DNA of 64,000 nucleotides. Origin: Alphaproteobacteria bacterium (GTDB lineage Bacteria > Pseudomonadota > Alphaproteobacteria > Caulobacterales > Parvularculaceae). The stretch covers positions 62,001-126,000 of the forward strand of contig WGLS01000004.1 of NCBI GenBank assembly GCA_016125455.1, read 5' to 3'. The position numbers and the translations under genes were made by a program. Shown piece after piece: positions 1-9,974 of the stretch. Within the stretch, counting starts at the first letter, position 1; every line of letters begins with the position of its first letter. The notes under the pieces are model-generated. The model did not search any database. It worked only from the letters and a program-made list of their open reading frames with translations, and was not told the origin of the DNA.

Positions 1-1310
1 CGGCGACAATCCTGTCCGGCTCCGCCTGCTGCGTATATGGTTTGACCTTTACGTCCCATTTCTACGGCGCCAAGCGCTCCGTCGGCTACGTGCCGTTCAA
101 TTCCGAGACGCTTGTCACCGGCAAGCTGTTCGAAGACATTCGCGACGCCGTTCACGCGATGGCTGATCCGGCCAAGTATGACGCCATTGTCGTTACCAAT
201 CTTTGCGTCCCGACAGCCTCGGGCGTCCCGTTGCGTCTGCTGCCCAAGGAAATCAATGGCGTGCGGATTGTTGGCATTGACGTGCCAGGCTTCGGTGTGC
301 CGACGCATGCCGAGGCGAAGGACGTGCTCGCTGGCGCCATGCTGCACTATGCCCGTGGAGAAGCCGAGGCGGGGCCGGTTCAACCTATGGCGAACCGTGC
401 CGGCGACCGCCCGACGATCACGCTCCTCGGAGAAATGTTTCCGGCCGACCCTGTGGCAATTGGAATGTTGCTCGCGCCGCTGGGTCTTGCGGCGGGCCCC
501 GTCGTGCCCACGCGTGAGTGGCGAGAGCTTTATGCGGCGCTCGATTGCGCGGCAGTCGCGGCGGTGCATCCCTTTTACGCATCGTCGATTCGAGAATTCC
601 AGGCGGCGGGGCGACCCGTTGTCGGTTCGGCGCCGGTCGGCGTCGATGGAACGGCCGCGTGGCTGAGGTCGATCGGGACCGCCACAGGCGCGTCGGAAGC
701 ATCAATTGGAGCCGCAATTGAACAGGCGGTCCGGCCGATCAAGGCAGCCCTTGAAGGCGCGCCGGTGAAAGGCCGAATCACCCTGTCCGGGTACGAAGGG
801 TCGGAACTTCTGGTTGCGCGCCTGCTGATCGAGAGCGGCGCCGACGTTCGTTACGTTGGCACCGCCTGCCCGAAGACGAAGTGGTCTGACGCGGACCGTG
901 AATGGCTCGAATCGAAGGGCGTTGAGGTGAGATTTCGCGCCTCGCTTGAACAGGACCTTGCGGCGCTTGAGGCCTTTGAGCCGGACCTCGCCATCGGAAC
1001 GACGCCTGTCGTTCAGAAGGCGAAGCAGAAAGCGACTCCGGCCCTGTACTTCACCAACCTGATTTCCGCCCGACCGTTGATGGGCGCTGCGGGCGCCGGG
1101 TCGCTCGCCCAGGTCGTCAATGCTGCCATTCAGGGGAAAGAGCGGTTCGAGACTATGCGCGACTTCTTCGAGGGCGTTGGCGCAGGCGATACGGCGGGCG
1201 TCTGGCAAGGCGACCCTGTGGTGAATGACAGCTTCCGCCAGAAGCAACGCCGCAAACTCGAAATCGACGCCAAGCGTCGTGCGGATCTGGAGGCGCCAGT
1301 AGGATGCTGA
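1..1310 (+). CDS. bchY: Chlorophyllide a reductase subunit Y (5' truncated by window edge)
   Basis: BchY and BchZ form the catalytic NB-type component of chlorophyllide a oxidoreductase. This nitrogenase-like enzyme reduces ring B of chlorophyllide a, using electrons from the BchX iron protein, in bacteriochlorophyll synthesis. The frame is open from base 3 with no start in the window; the TTG at 42 is internal, because residues before it (SGSACCVYG) continue the family motif with FeS-type cysteines. About 435 residues are present, so a short N-terminal part is missing. Recognisable stretches are [17 protein letters not shown] and the C-terminal [12 protein letters not shown]. The stop overlaps the bchZ start (ATGCTGA), which indicates translational coupling. 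Identification rests on motif recall and on the following bchZ-puf genes. Confidence 0.95.
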   Translation, partial: ATILSGSACCVYGLTFTSHFYGAKRSVGYVPFNSETLVTGKLFEDIRDAVHAMADPAKYDAIVVTNLCVPTASGVPLRLLPKEINGVRIVGIDVPGFGVPTHAEAKDVLAGAMLHYARGEAEAGPVQPMANRAGDRPTITLLGEMFPADPVAIGMLLAPLGLAAGPVVPTREWRELYAALDCAAVAAVHPFYASSIREFQAAGRPVVGSAPVGVDGTAAWLRSIGTATGASEASIGAAIEQAVRPIKAALEGAPVKGRITLSGYEGSELLVARLLIESGADVRYVGTACPKTKWSDADREWLESKGVEVRFRASLEQDLAALEAFEPDLAIGTTPVVQKAKQKATPALYFTNLISARPLMGAAGAGSLAQVVNAAIQGKERFETMRDFFEGVGAGDTAGVWQGDPVVNDSFRQKQRRKLEIDAKRRADLEAPVGC

Positions 1311-2758
1311 TTCAGGATCATGATCGCGCTGGCGGCTATTGGGGCTCTGTATACGTCTTTACGGCCGTAAAAGGGCTTCAAGTTGTCATTGATGGGCCAG
1401 TTGGCTGTGAGAATTTGCCGGTCACGTCGGTCCTTCATTATACGGACGCTTTGCCGCCGCACGAACTCCCGATCGTGGTGACGGGACTCGGCGAGGAAGA
1501 GCTAGGCAAAGAGGGAACAGAAGGCGCAATGAAGCGCGCCCGCGCATCCCTCGACCCCGAACTGCCGGCGGTCGTCGTAACGGGATCGATCGCCGAAATG
1601 ATCGGCGGCGGCGTCACGCCGGAAGGCTCCAATATTCAGCGCTTCCTGCCGCGGACGATTGATGAAGACCAATGGCAGAGCGCAGACCGCGCCTTGCTTT
1701 GGCTCTGGACGGAATATGGCCAGACCAAAGGCCGCAACCCGCGAGCAAGAAAGCGTGAAGCCGGCGACAAGCCGAAGGTCAACATCATCGGTCCGGCGTA
1801 TGGCATGTTCAACATGCCATCCGATCTCGCGGAGATTTGCCGACTGGTCGAAGGTCTCGGCGCGGAAGTGAACATGACGTTCCCGCTCGGCAGCCATATT
1901 GCGGATGTTCGCCGGCTGATCGATGCCGACGTCAACATCTGCATGTACCGGGAATATGGCCGGGCGCTTTGCGAGGCTTTGGGCAAGCCATACCTGCAGG
2001 CCCCGATCGGCCTTTCCTCAACCACCAAATTCCTCGAAACGCTCGGCGACTTGCTGGGCATTGATCCGACGCCATTCATAACGCGCGAGAAGCATTCGAC
2101 CATAAAGCCGGTTTGGGACCTCTGGCGATCCGTCACGCAAGACTTCTTCGGAACCGCGAACTTTGGCGTCGTGGCCAACGAAACATACGCGCGCGGACTG
2201 AAGCATTTTCTTGAGTCCGACCTCGGCATTAAGTGCGAGTTTTCCTTTGCGCGCGTCGCCGGCCGCAAATCCGATAATGACTCCGTACGGGAAGCAATTC
2301 GGGCGAAGCGGCCGCTGGTCGTTTACGGCAGCTTCAATGAGCGGATGTACCAGCAGGAGGCGGGGCGAGCGGGAGCCTTCATCCAGGCCTCGTTCCCGGG
2401 TGCGGTTATACGCCGCCATACGGGGACGCCCTTTATGGGATATGCCGGCGCGACCTATATCGTGCAGGAGTACTGCAACGCTTTGTTTGACGCGTTGTTC
2501 CACATCCTCCCGCTCGCGACAGATCTCGACGCCGGTCCGGCGACGCCGGCTCGCAAGGAGCGCACGATCGACTGGGACGCGGATGCGGCCGCTGCGATCG
2601 ATGCCACAGTGGCGAAGAGTCCGATGCTAACGCGGATTTCCGTGGCGAAGCGGCTTCGCGATGATCTTGAAACGGCGGCGCGCAATGATGGCGCGGAGCG
2701 GGTCACGCTTCGACTCGTCCGGGAACGGCTTGGCGAAGAGATGCTGGAACCGGCGTGA
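1304..2758 (+). CDS. bchZ: Chlorophyllide a reductase subunit Z
   Basis: This is the second subunit of the BchYZ catalytic component of chlorophyllide a reductase, homologous to NifK/BchB. The 484-residue length is normal for BchZ. The N-terminus carries the characteristic run [16 protein letters not shown] followed by [12 protein letters not shown] and the [13 protein letters not shown] stretch. A C-terminal helical segment ([18 protein letters not shown], then a conserved basic region) matches the light-independent reductase fold. ATG at 1304 overlaps the bchY stop by 7 bases. pufQ follows after 43 bases, so bchYZ is probably co-transcribed into the puf operon, as in classical purple bacteria where the puf promoter lies inside or near bchZ. 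I saw no clear PpsR/CrtJ site (TGT-N12-ACA) here. Confidence 0.96.
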   Translation: MLIQDHDRAGGYWGSVYVFTAVKGLQVVIDGPVGCENLPVTSVLHYTDALPPHELPIVVTGLGEEELGKEGTEGAMKRARASLDPELPAVVVTGSIAEMIGGGVTPEGSNIQRFLPRTIDEDQWQSADRALLWLWTEYGQTKGRNPRARKREAGDKPKVNIIGPAYGMFNMPSDLAEICRLVEGLGAEVNMTFPLGSHIADVRRLIDADVNICMYREYGRALCEALGKPYLQAPIGLSSTTKFLETLGDLLGIDPTPFITREKHSTIKPVWDLWRSVTQDFFGTANFGVVANETYARGLKHFLESDLGIKCEFSFARVAGRKSDNDSVREAIRAKRPLVVYGSFNERMYQQEAGRAGAFIQASFPGAVIRRHTGTPFMGYAGATYIVQEYCNALFDALFHILPLATDLDAGPATPARKERTIDWDADAAAAIDATVAKSPMLTRISVAKRLRDDLETAARNDGAERVTLRLVRERLGEEMLEPA

Positions 2759-2801
2759 TCATCGCAGCGGGCACCACGAGTAGAAGGAGAGGAAAGAGCC
2801 G

Positions 2802-3047
2802 ATGGTTGCACATGCACTGAGTGTCGCTCACAGCGCCGAGAAGGCGGGCGCGTCCCCTCTTGGCGACCGGCTCGAGTATCGGGCCTATGTCGCTCTCTTA
2901 TTTCCATTGTCGCTTGCGGTCGTTCTATTGCGTCGCATGCGAGGCCGCAAAGGGTTGTCGTCCGTTCAAGGACGGCATAGCAATCCGTGGACGGAGGCGC
3001 GCGAAATGACGCATCGCGCTGCGCCATGGGTGTTTATGGGTCGGTAG
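2802..3047 (+). CDS. pufQ: PufQ, bacteriochlorophyll-synthesis cytochrome-type cofactor protein
   Basis: This is a small 81-residue protein between bchZ and pufB, the usual place of pufQ. PufQ promotes bacteriochlorophyll supply to the photosynthetic apparatus, although its molecular role is unsettled. The diagnostic middle part is present: EYRAYVALLFPLSLAVVLL forms one membrane span at about residues 25-44. It is followed by a basic loop and the family-like motif NPWTEAREMTHRAAPW. A purine-rich Shine-Dalgarno (GAAGGAGAGGAAAG) lies just before ATG 2802. The protein diverges from textbook PufQ, so the call depends on the membrane span, the WTEARE motif and synteny together. Confidence 0.85.
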   Translation: MVAHALSVAHSAEKAGASPLGDRLEYRAYVALLFPLSLAVVLLRRMRGRKGLSSVQGRHSNPWTEAREMTHRAAPWVFMGR

Positions 3048-3144
3048 CGACCGAGAGATCGCCTGGGCGCCTCGCGTCTGGGAGAGAACCCGTGTCGCGG
3101 GGTGAACTGCGGCGAATGCATTGGTAAAAAAAGGAGATATGCCA

Positions 3145-3375
3145 ATGGCGAGTGACGGTTCCGCGGCGTCGGATTCCATGTCCGGTCTGACCGCGGCGCA
3201 AGCGCAGGAGTTCCATAAAGCCTTTATGGGAAGCTTCTTGGGCTTTACGGGGATTGCGGTTGTCGCCCATATCCTCGTTTGGACGTGGCGGCCCTGGATT
3301 CCAGGGCCAAACGGGTACGCTTCGCTGGAGAGCACTTTCGCCTCCATCGGCACGTTCCTGACCAATCTGGTATAG
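3145..3375 (+). CDS. pufB: Light-harvesting 1 (core antenna) beta subunit
   Basis: PufB is the beta polypeptide of the LH1 ring around the reaction centre and binds bacteriochlorophyll in the inner membrane. The 76-residue product has the hallmark [17 protein letters not shown], the chlorophyll-ligand histidine in VVAHILVW (His42) and the WRPWIPG end of the membrane helix. A tail of about 20 residues follows the WRPW motif. Two in-frame ATGs (3139, 3145) follow the Shine-Dalgarno AAGGAG at 3131-3136. Only 3145 has proper spacing (8 bases), and it gives the family-like MASDGS start. pufA begins 10 bases after the stop. Confidence 0.96.
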   Translation: MASDGSAASDSMSGLTAAQAQEFHKAFMGSFLGFTGIAVVAHILVWTWRPWIPGPNGYASLESTFASIGTFLTNLV

Positions 3376-3385
3376 GGAGAACGTT

Positions 3386-3568
3386 ATGTGGAGACTATGG
3401 ATTCTCTTTGATCCGCGTCGCGCGATCATCGGGCTGTTCATCTTTCTGTTCACGCTCGCAATCCTTATCCATTTCATTCTGCTGAGCTCACCTCGGTTCA
3501 ATTGGCTTGACACATCCGGCGCAAGCGCCGCAGCGGTCGAGCTCGTCGAGCCGGTCGAGTTGGCTTAG
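3386..3568 (+). CDS. pufA: Light-harvesting 1 (core antenna) alpha subunit
   Basis: PufA is the alpha polypeptide of the LH1 antenna. The 60-residue protein begins [13 protein letters not shown], the typical amphipathic N-terminus. A single membrane helix carries the bacteriochlorophyll-ligand histidine in [10 protein letters not shown] (His29), then SPRFNWLD on the periplasmic side. The Shine-Dalgarno AGGGAGAA precedes ATG 3386. It is co-transcribed with pufB, and a strong hairpin follows the stop codon before pufL. In characterised puf operons that arrangement gives antenna transcripts in excess of reaction-centre transcripts. Confidence 0.97.
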   Translation: MWRLWILFDPRRAIIGLFIFLFTLAILIHFILLSSPRFNWLDTSGASAAAVELVEPVELA

Positions 3569-3579
3569 CGAGTGTAATC

Positions 3580-3611
3580 CGCGGCGGATCGCTACTTCAT
3601 GATCCGCCGCG
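3580..3611 (+). terminator. Intercistronic hairpin between pufA and pufL (mRNA stabiliser/attenuator)
   Basis: An 11-bp perfect stem (arms 3580-3590 and 3601-3611, GCGGCGGATC paired with GATCCGCCGC plus one C-G) encloses a 10-base loop. It lies 11 bases after the pufA stop and 160 bases before pufL. There is no T-run after it, so it is more likely a 3'-end-protecting or partial-termination element than a simple terminator. In Rhodobacter, hairpins at this position stabilise the pufBA segment; assignment of that role here is by analogy. Confidence 0.8.
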
Positions 3612-3771
3612 ACTTTCGTCCGTAGTCGTTTGAGTGGAGACGGCGGCCCTGGCGGCTCCGTCAGTGGACGTCGAATGTCCATACCGCGAACGTCGCGGCC
3701 TCGGTCTCGCCCGCATTGCGCGTCGCGAAACCGTGATCGAATGGCCGGCTGCTTTAAGGAAGGTGGAAGCG

Positions 3772-4608
3772 ATGGCGTTGCTAGGTTTTGAACGAAAATA
3801 CCGGGTTCGGGGCGGGACGCTGATCGGCGGCGATCTTTTCGACTTCTGGGTCGGCCCATTTTACGTAGGCTTCTTCGGCGTCACCGCTGCGTTTTTCGCC
3901 GCGACGGGAACGCTTCTTATTCTCTATGGCGCCGCGATCGGCGATACATGGAACCCATGGCTGATTAGCATCAATCCGCCTGACGTGAGCTATGGCCTTT
4001 CCCTCGCGCCGATGGCGAAGGGCGGCCTTTGGCAGATCATCACGTTCTGCGCATGCGGCGCGTTCATTTCCTGGGCGTTGCGGGAAGTTGAAATCTGTCG
4101 AAAGCTCGGCATGGGGTACCATGTGCCAGTAGCGTTTGGCATGGCGATTTTCGCCTACATTACTCTGGTCGTCATTCGTCCAATCTTTATGGGCGCGTGG
4201 GGCTACGGGTTTCCATACGGGATAATGAGTCACCTCGATTGGGTGTATCAGACCGGCTATACGTACGGGAACTTTCACTACAATCCGGCGCACATGATTG
4301 CGATCACGTTCTTTTTCACCACCACGCTCGCGCTTGCCTTGCATGGCGGCCTCGTGTTGTCGGCGACCAACCCAGGCCGCGGCAAAATTGTGAAGACGCC
4401 GGAGCACGAGAACGCCTACTTCCGCGATTTCATCGGCTATTCAATCGGCACGATCGGGATCCACCGTCTGGGGCTCTTTCTCGCTCTCAACGCTGGATTC
4501 TGGAGCGCCGTCTGCATCTTCATCAGCGGTCCAATCTATGAAGGATCCTGGGTCGATTGGTGGGACTTCTGGAAAAATGTGCCGATCTGGCGGAACGAAG
4601 GAATCTGA
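3772..4608 (+). CDS. pufL: Photosynthetic reaction centre L subunit
   Basis: The L subunit of the type-2 reaction centre binds special-pair and accessory bacteriochlorophyll, bacteriopheophytin and QA/QB-site elements in the inner membrane. The 278-residue protein begins [20 protein letters not shown]. The cofactor histidines are all present: His154 in MSHLDWV (accessory), His174 in NPAHMIA (special pair), and His191 (LALHGG) and His231 (IGIHRLG) for the non-haem iron. An in-frame extension to 3634 is open, but GGAAGGTGGAAG directly precedes ATG 3772, which also gives the family length. pufM follows after two bases. Confidence 0.98.
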   Translation: MALLGFERKYRVRGGTLIGGDLFDFWVGPFYVGFFGVTAAFFAATGTLLILYGAAIGDTWNPWLISINPPDVSYGLSLAPMAKGGLWQIITFCACGAFISWALREVEICRKLGMGYHVPVAFGMAIFAYITLVVIRPIFMGAWGYGFPYGIMSHLDWVYQTGYTYGNFHYNPAHMIAITFFFTTTLALALHGGLVLSATNPGRGKIVKTPEHENAYFRDFIGYSIGTIGIHRLGLFLALNAGFWSAVCIFISGPIYEGSWVDWWDFWKNVPIWRNEGI

Positions 4609-4610
4609 CA

Positions 4611-5534
4611 ATGGCTGACTATCAGAACCTTTTGACCCAGGTGCAGGTCCGTGGACACGTCGACTATGGCGTTGCCCTGCCGGCCGGCGACCGACGGGAT
4701 CTCATCACCGGCGCCAGCCACCTGTTCGGGCGGCTTGGCGATGCGCAACTTGGGCCGATCTATCTCGGGTACACCGGAATAGCGTCGCTTGTCTTCGGCG
4801 CAGCGGCAATCGTCATTATGGGAATGAACTTCCTGGCGAGCGTGAATTACAACCCGATACAGTTTGTCGGGCTGTTGCCCTGGCTAACCCTGAACCCTCC
4901 CGGGCCGGAGTACGGCTTTTCGCCGTTCGTGCCGCTTCAAGAGGGCGGCTGGTGGATCATCGCCGGCTTCTTTCTCACCATTTCCATCGTTCTCTGGTGG
5001 ATTAGGTCATATCGACGGGCAATTCAGCTCGGTCTTGGAACGCACATTTGCTGGGCGTTTGCGGCGGCGATCTGGCTCTATCTGGTTTGCGGTTTTCTGC
5101 GGCCGATGGCGTTGGGAAGCTGGGCCGAGTCCGTGCCATTCGGCATCTTCTCCCATCTTGAATGGGTCAACAATTTCTCGCTCATCTACGGCAACCTCTT
5201 CTACAATCCGTTCCACATGCTTTCGATTGTGTTCCTGTACGGGTCAACGTTGCTGTTCGCGATGCACGGCGCGACGATCCTCGCCGTCACGCGGTACGGC
5301 GGCGAACGCGAGATCGAACAGATTTATGATCGTGGAACGGCCTCGGAGAGGGCGGCGCTTTTCTGGCGCTGGACGATGGGCTTTAACGCCACGATGGAGT
5401 CAATTCACCGTTGGGCATGGTGGTTCGCCATTCTCTGCCCGATCACCGGCGGAATTGGGATTCTCTTGACGGGAACGGTAGTTGACAACTGGTACGAGTG
5501 GGGCATTGCGAACGGCTTTGCGCGGCCCTACTGA
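4611..5534 (+). CDS. pufM: Photosynthetic reaction centre M subunit
   Basis: The M subunit pairs with PufL in the photochemical core. The 307-residue product has the five-helix pattern and all key ligands at canonical positions: His182 (SHLEWV), His202 (NPFHML, special pair), His219 (AMHGAT), Glu234 and His266 (SIHRWAWW) for the iron. ATG 4611 comes 2 bases after the pufL stop. The open frame extends upstream into pufL but without support. The gene is followed by a terminator and then by folD on the other strand, so no pufC (tetrahaem cytochrome) or pufX belongs to this operon. Confidence 0.98.
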   Translation: MADYQNLLTQVQVRGHVDYGVALPAGDRRDLITGASHLFGRLGDAQLGPIYLGYTGIASLVFGAAAIVIMGMNFLASVNYNPIQFVGLLPWLTLNPPGPEYGFSPFVPLQEGGWWIIAGFFLTISIVLWWIRSYRRAIQLGLGTHICWAFAAAIWLYLVCGFLRPMALGSWAESVPFGIFSHLEWVNNFSLIYGNLFYNPFHMLSIVFLYGSTLLFAMHGATILAVTRYGGEREIEQIYDRGTASERAALFWRWTMGFNATMESIHRWAWWFAILCPITGGIGILLTGTVVDNWYEWGIANGFARPY

Positions 5535-5563
5535 CCGGACTGTCTTCTACGCACCAATCAACG

Positions 5564-5587
5564 ACGCGCGCCCGGAAAGGCGCGCGT
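5564..5587 (+). terminator. Rho-independent terminator of the puf operon
   Basis: A 9-bp perfect GC-rich stem (ACGCGCGCC at 5564-5572, GGCGCGCGT at 5579-5587) with a six-base loop CGGAAA is followed by TTCCTTGTTT. It lies 29 bases after the pufM stop. Together with the opposite-strand folD beyond it, it marks the end of the bchYZ-puf transcription unit. The stretch 5588-5694 holds nothing else recognisable. Confidence 0.85.
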
Positions 5588-5694
5588 TTCCTTGTTTGCG
5601 GCGCATGTCCGGGCGCTTGTCTGGATGTGTGTCGGCCTATCAGGTTGCGACGCCTGTTGGACGTCAGAAAACCGCGAGACCAGCCTTGAGGGGC

Positions 5695-6591
5695 TCAATT
5701 TGACTTTGTCGTGATGGCCTTTGCCGCTTTCAGCGTATTTGCCATGAGCATCGCGATCGTCATCGGGCCAACGCCGCCGGGAACGGGCGTGATTGCGCCG
5801 GCGACGCCAATGGCTTCGGCAAACGCCACATCGCCAACGAGGCGCGTCTTTCCGGCGCCAAGGTCCGGCGCGCCAACGCGATTTATGCCAACATCGATGA
5901 CGCATGCGCCGGGCTTTATCCAGTCGCCCCGGATCATTTCCGGCCTGCCGACCGCGGCGACGACAAGGTCTGCCGCAAGCACTTTCGATTTCAGGTCCGT
6001 GGTGCGGCTATGGGCGATCGTCACGGTGCAATTTTCCGCCAGCAACAATTGCGCCGCTGGTTTGCCAACGATGTTCGAACGGCCCACGACGATAGCGTCA
6101 ATGCCGGACAGATCATTGCCAAGGTAGGATTTCGCGAGCATCACGGACCCGGCGGGCGTGCAGGGCGTTAGCGCGCCGTCCGTCTGGCCGCTTGCAAGAC
6201 GGCCAACATTGACTGGATGAAATCCGTCAACGTCCTTTTCAGGCGAAATCAGCTCAAGCAGCTTGGCTTCGTCAATGTGGGCCGGGAGCGGCAACTGCAC
6301 GAGGATGCCGTGCACGGAGTCATCAGCATCAAGCGCCTTGACGAGGTCGGTAAGGCGCTCATCGGCTACGTCCGCCGGCAGCGTTTCCTGGATGGATCGA
6401 AAGCCGACTTTCGCCGCGGTCCGCCCCTTGTTCCGAACATAGACGGCGCTTGCCGCGTCATCGCCCACGAGGATGACGGCAAGACATGGCGGCGCGCCGT
6501 TTTCATGCGTGAATGCCGTTGTTTGCCGGGCGATGTCGTCCGTCAATTCAGCGGCGATCGCCTTTCCATCGATTATATGTGTTTCCGGCAT
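5695..6591 (-). CDS. folD: Bifunctional methylenetetrahydrofolate dehydrogenase / methenyltetrahydrofolate cyclohydrolase
   Basis: FolD interconverts 5,10-methylene-, 5,10-methenyl- and 10-formyl-tetrahydrofolate with NADP in the cytosol. The 298-residue protein has the family marks [14 protein letters not shown] (catalytic Lys), [43 protein letters not shown] and [14 protein letters not shown]. The open frame extends to 6744, but ATG 6591 has the Shine-Dalgarno AGAGGAGA nine bases upstream and gives a normal length. It is divergent from the formaldehyde dehydrogenase gene (134 bases between starts). The pairing suggests shared use in one-carbon metabolism; co-regulation is inferred. Confidence 0.96.
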   Translation of the reverse strand: MPETHIIDGKAIAAELTDDIARQTTAFTHENGAPPCLAVILVGDDAASAVYVRNKGRTAAKVGFRSIQETLPADVADERLTDLVKALDADDSVHGILVQLPLPAHIDEAKLLELISPEKDVDGFHPVNVGRLASGQTDGALTPCTPAGSVMLAKSYLGNDLSGIDAIVVGRSNIVGKPAAQLLLAENCTVTIAHSRTTDLKSKVLAADLVVAAVGRPEMIRGDWIKPGACVIDVGINRVGAPDLGAGKTRLVGDVAFAEAIGVAGAITPVPGGVGPMTIAMLMANTLKAAKAITTKSN

Positions 6592-6724
6592 CGTATCCGT
6601 CTCCTCTTGCCGATTCGCGTTCATATAGCTGTAGGCATCGTTATGGTCATCCTGTGGGTCGACCCGGCACGGGCGCTTCATGTAGAAGTATTTCTCGTGA
6701 CCGTGAAACGCTGAGGTTGACGCC

Positions 6725-7837
6725 ATGAAAACTCGCGCCGCCATCGCCGTGGAGCCGAATCAACCGCTCGTGGTCGACGAGGTCGATCTTGACGGACCGA
6801 GAGATGGCGAGGTGCTGATTGAGATCAAGGCGACGGGCGTTTGCCATACCGACGCTTATACGCTGGAGGGAAAGGACTCCGAAGGCGTCTTCCCCGCCAT
6901 TCTGGGACATGAGGGAGCCGGCATTGTACGCGACGTCGGAAAGGGCGTTCGCGGCGTTGAGCCCGGCGATCATGTGATTCCTCTGTACACAGCAGAATGC
7001 CGCCAGTGCAAGACCTGCCTCTCGCGGAAATCAAACCTGTGCACGTCAGTGCGCGCGACCCAGGGCAAAGGACTGATGCCTGATGGCACGTCGAGGTTCT
7101 CCTGGAGAGGAAAGTCGCTTGCTCACTATATGGGCTGTTCGACCTTTTCGAACTTCACCGTTGTGTCGGAATACTCGGTCGCAAAAATTCGAAAGGACGC
7201 ACCATTTGAAAAGGCGTGCTATGTCGGGTGCGGCGTTACAACTGGCGTTGGCGCCGTTGTATGGACCGCTGGAGTCGAGCCTGGAGCTGCCGTGGCGGTT
7301 TTCGGCCTTGGCGGCATCGGCCTGAACGTCATTCAGGGCGCAAGAATGGTCGGGGCCGACCGGATAGTCGGGGTCGATATCAATCCGGGACGGGAGACGA
7401 TCGGCCGCGAGTTTGGAATGACGGATTTCGTGAACGTCAATGAAGTCGGATCATCGAATGTGGTGGACCGGGTTGTGGAACTCACCGGCGGCGGCGCCGA
7501 CTACTCGTTCGATTGTACGGGCAATACGGACGTTATGCGCCAGGCGCTCGAATGCTGTCATCGCGGTTGGGGCGTCTCCGTCATCATTGGCGTGGCGGAA
7601 GCCGGCAAAGAGATTTCAACGCGTCCATTCCAGTTGGTGACCGGGCGCGTCTGGAAGGGAACCGCATTTGGCGGCGCTCGAGGTCGCACGGACACGCCAA
7701 GGGTCGTCGACTGGTACATGGACAGGAAGATTCAGATCGACCCGTTGATCACCCACACGATGGCGCTCGATGACATCAACCAGGCGTTTGACCTCATGCA
7801 CGCAGGGGAAAGCATTAGGTCTGTCGTCGTATTCTGA
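6725..7837 (+). CDS. frmA: S-(hydroxymethyl)glutathione dehydrogenase / class III alcohol dehydrogenase
   Basis: The enzyme oxidises the spontaneous formaldehyde-glutathione adduct to S-formylglutathione with NAD, detoxifying formaldehyde in the cytosol. The 370-residue protein is full length. Catalytic zinc ligands are visible in [15 protein letters not shown] and VGCGVTTG; structural-zinc cysteines lie in [16 protein letters not shown]; the Rossmann motif is [10 protein letters not shown]. The class III stretches GKGLMPDG and FGGARGRTD are present. No S-formylglutathione hydrolase (frmB) follows; the next gene encodes a TonB receptor. ATG 6725 is the natural start. Confidence 0.96.
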   Translation: MKTRAAIAVEPNQPLVVDEVDLDGPRDGEVLIEIKATGVCHTDAYTLEGKDSEGVFPAILGHEGAGIVRDVGKGVRGVEPGDHVIPLYTAECRQCKTCLSRKSNLCTSVRATQGKGLMPDGTSRFSWRGKSLAHYMGCSTFSNFTVVSEYSVAKIRKDAPFEKACYVGCGVTTGVGAVVWTAGVEPGAAVAVFGLGGIGLNVIQGARMVGADRIVGVDINPGRETIGREFGMTDFVNVNEVGSSNVVDRVVELTGGGADYSFDCTGNTDVMRQALECCHRGWGVSVIIGVAEAGKEISTRPFQLVTGRVWKGTAFGGARGRTDTPRVVDWYMDRKIQIDPLITHTMALDDINQAFDLMHAGESIRSVVVF

Positions 7838-7961
7838 CGTAATGGCGCGGCGACGCTCAATTCCTTTGCCGATGTGCGATGTACCGTCCGACCCGGGGGG
7901 CGCAGGTCCTATTTGGCGCCCGTTGAGCTGTCGGCTGCGCACCTGGGCCGAAGGAGCAGGC

Positions 7962-9974
7962 ATGCGTTCGATTGTCTTGGCGGCTGTGACATCGTCGGTT
8001 GTCTCCACGATTTGGGGCGGCGGCGCCCACGCGGATGATGCCTCATCAATAGAGGACAGGGTTTTTGTCACCGCGGGTCGGCTCGGCGGGGCGAGAGCCG
8101 GACCGACCCAGTACGCAATCGACTACGAAGCGGTCGTCGCGAGCCGTGCATCTAGCCTTGACGGGCTCCTTCGAAACGCGCCTGCGGCGGCCGTACAGGT
8201 CAACTCGCGTGGCGAATCGCTTGTGTACCTGCGAGGGGCGGGAGAGCGTCAGACAGCGGTATACTTCGCCGGCGCGCCCATTAACGTGCCATGGGACAAC
8301 CGGCTAAATCTCGCCATTGTCCCGGCGCGCGCAGTTGCATCCGTTCACATTACGTCCGGGCCGGCTTCAGTGCTGTTCAGTTCCGATGCGGCTGGCGGCG
8401 TCATCGAGATTTCACCGATCGGCGCGCTGGACGGGCCGATCGCCTTCGCGGACGCTGAATTCGGCGAAGGCGGCATCGCGAAAGGCGGCGCGTTGGCCGC
8501 GGCGCGCGTTGGCGGGGTCGACATTACCCTCGGCGGCGGACATGAAACGCGCGAGGGGGAGCCGATTTCGAGCGACGCTGCGCTGCCATTTTTTCAAGGC
8601 AGCCGAACCCTGCGAACAAATACGGATTTTTCACGAACGACCGGTTACGCGCGCGCGCGCATTGATCTCGGCGCCAACCTCGAAGCCGCGGCTACGCTGC
8701 TCGCCTTCGACGCGTCATTCGGCGTCGCGCCGGAAGGTTATGAGGATCCCGCAACTGGGAATCCTCGCTTCTGGCGTTACCCTGAGCATCGCACGATGAT
8801 CGGCGTGCTGAACGGGCGCTACGCCCCTGGCAAAGAGATCGAAGCGACGGCGGCGCTCTGGTTCCAGCATTTTGAACAACAGATCGACAGTTTCGCGACG
8901 GCCGCGTTCACCGATCTTGAAGACTCGCAACTCGACCGAGATCAATCCTTTGGCGTTCGAGTCGCCGCGCGTCGAACGTTTCCTTCAGCCGAAATTCGCG
9001 GCTCATTTTCCGTGTCCGATGCACGGCATCGCCAGATTGATCAAAGCTTCGCGGCAAATCTGCTGACTGATGAGGAGAGCGCGACATTCCGGCGGCGGAC
9101 ATTCAGCGTCGGCGCGGAGTACGAACGGTATATTGGCGACTTTACCATCATGATTGGCGCGGGAGGCGACTTTTTTCAATCGCTTGACGTTGGGGGGCGC
9201 GGCGACCGGCAGGGGTTTGCGGGCTGGAGCGGTACGGCCGCGGTGGACTATCGCGTGGACGATCGATTCTCGCTGTCCGCGGCAATTGCCCGAAAGCCAA
9301 GGCCCGCGACGCAACGTGAATTGTACGGCGAGGCCGTAGGGCGGTTCCTCCTCAATCCGGACTTGAGGCCGGAGGCCCCGATACGATTTGAAGCGGCCGC
9401 AAATTTTGTTGGAGACCGCACTCGACTTTCCGTCATTCCTTTTGCCGTGCTGACCTCGAATACAATCGATCAGCAGACCGTTGTCGTTGATGGCGTTTCA
9501 CGACGTCAACGGATCAATCTTGAAGGATCGAGCGCTTTTGGCGTCGATATCGTCGGCGAAACGGACATCACGGACCGATTGATCTTGTCCGCTAACCTAA
9601 GCGCGCTCCGCCTGCGCTCAAGGGACGATCGAACGGCGTCCGGCGACCGGTTTATTCCCGAACGTCCGGCGCTGTTGGCGACGTTTGCGGCCGCCTACCG
9701 TCACCCGTCTGGACTTGGCCTGCGCCTTGAGGCGAACGGACGCGGTCGCGCCTATTCCCTGGACGGAGAAGGGTTTTCGCCCCTGCCTCAATCTTTGGCC
9801 TTCAATGCGGAAGCGTCGTATTCCTTTGCCCTTTCGGGCAAGCTTGAAGTCGAAACCTATCTGCGTGCAGACAATCTGGGGGACTCGCTTGTTGAGCCTC
9901 AACTAGGGTTGCCCGCGCCAGGGCGGTGGATCCGCGGCGGGCTCCGGCTTGCGCTGCCCGGTTCGGGTACCTAG
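7962..9974 (+). CDS. TonB-dependent outer-membrane receptor (substrate unknown)
   Basis: This is a predicted 22-strand outer-membrane transporter of 670 residues. It has a signal peptide (MRSIVLAAVTSSVVSTIWGG, Ala-His-Ala cleavage region) and a TonB-box-like DRVFVTAGR near residue 33. The plug domain contains VYLRGAGERQTAVYFAG and the typical end ITSGPASVLFSSDAAGGVIEI. A long barrel with alternating hydrophobic strands ends RGGLRLALPGSGT. The frame is open from 7770 inside frmA, but ATG 7962 has AAGGAGCAGGC directly upstream. No cobalamin or other riboswitch was recognised in the 124-base leader. The stop shares CTAG with the convergent DUF2330 gene. The substrate cannot be told; vitamin B12, metal complexes and small organics are all possible. 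Confidence 0.88.
   Translation: MRSIVLAAVTSSVVSTIWGGGAHADDASSIEDRVFVTAGRLGGARAGPTQYAIDYEAVVASRASSLDGLLRNAPAAAVQVNSRGESLVYLRGAGERQTAVYFAGAPINVPWDNRLNLAIVPARAVASVHITSGPASVLFSSDAAGGVIEISPIGALDGPIAFADAEFGEGGIAKGGALAAARVGGVDITLGGGHETREGEPISSDAALPFFQGSRTLRTNTDFSRTTGYARARIDLGANLEAAATLLAFDASFGVAPEGYEDPATGNPRFWRYPEHRTMIGVLNGRYAPGKEIEATAALWFQHFEQQIDSFATAAFTDLEDSQLDRDQSFGVRVAARRTFPSAEIRGSFSVSDARHRQIDQSFAANLLTDEESATFRRRTFSVGAEYERYIGDFTIMIGAGGDFFQSLDVGGRGDRQGFAGWSGTAAVDYRVDDRFSLSAAIARKPRPATQRELYGEAVGRFLLNPDLRPEAPIRFEAAANFVGDRTRLSVIPFAVLTSNTIDQQTVVVDGVSRRQRINLEGSSAFGVDIVGETDITDRLILSANLSALRLRSRDDRTASGDRFIPERPALLATFAAAYRHPSGLGLRLEANGRGRAYSLDGEGFSPLPQSLAFNAEASYSFALSGKLEVETYLRADNLGDSLVEPQLGLPAPGRWIRGGLRLALPGSGT

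Noticed and set aside
702-1247. Long minus-strand frame inside bchY
   Set aside because: Antisense shadow of a highly conserved gene in GC-rich DNA; composition is Arg/Gly-rich without motifs.
2600-2800. PpsR/CrtJ operator (TGT-N12-ACA) before pufQ
   Set aside because: No such pattern found near pufQ; photosynthesis regulation, if present, must act upstream of the window.
5482-5703. Open frame after pufM on the plus strand
   Set aside because: It covers the terminator and the folD end, has no Shine-Dalgarno or recognisable domain, and is composed of Arg/Pro-rich shadow sequence.
7838-7961. Possible cobalamin riboswitch upstream of the TonB receptor
   Set aside because: The conserved B12-box pattern (GCCACTG and related) is absent.
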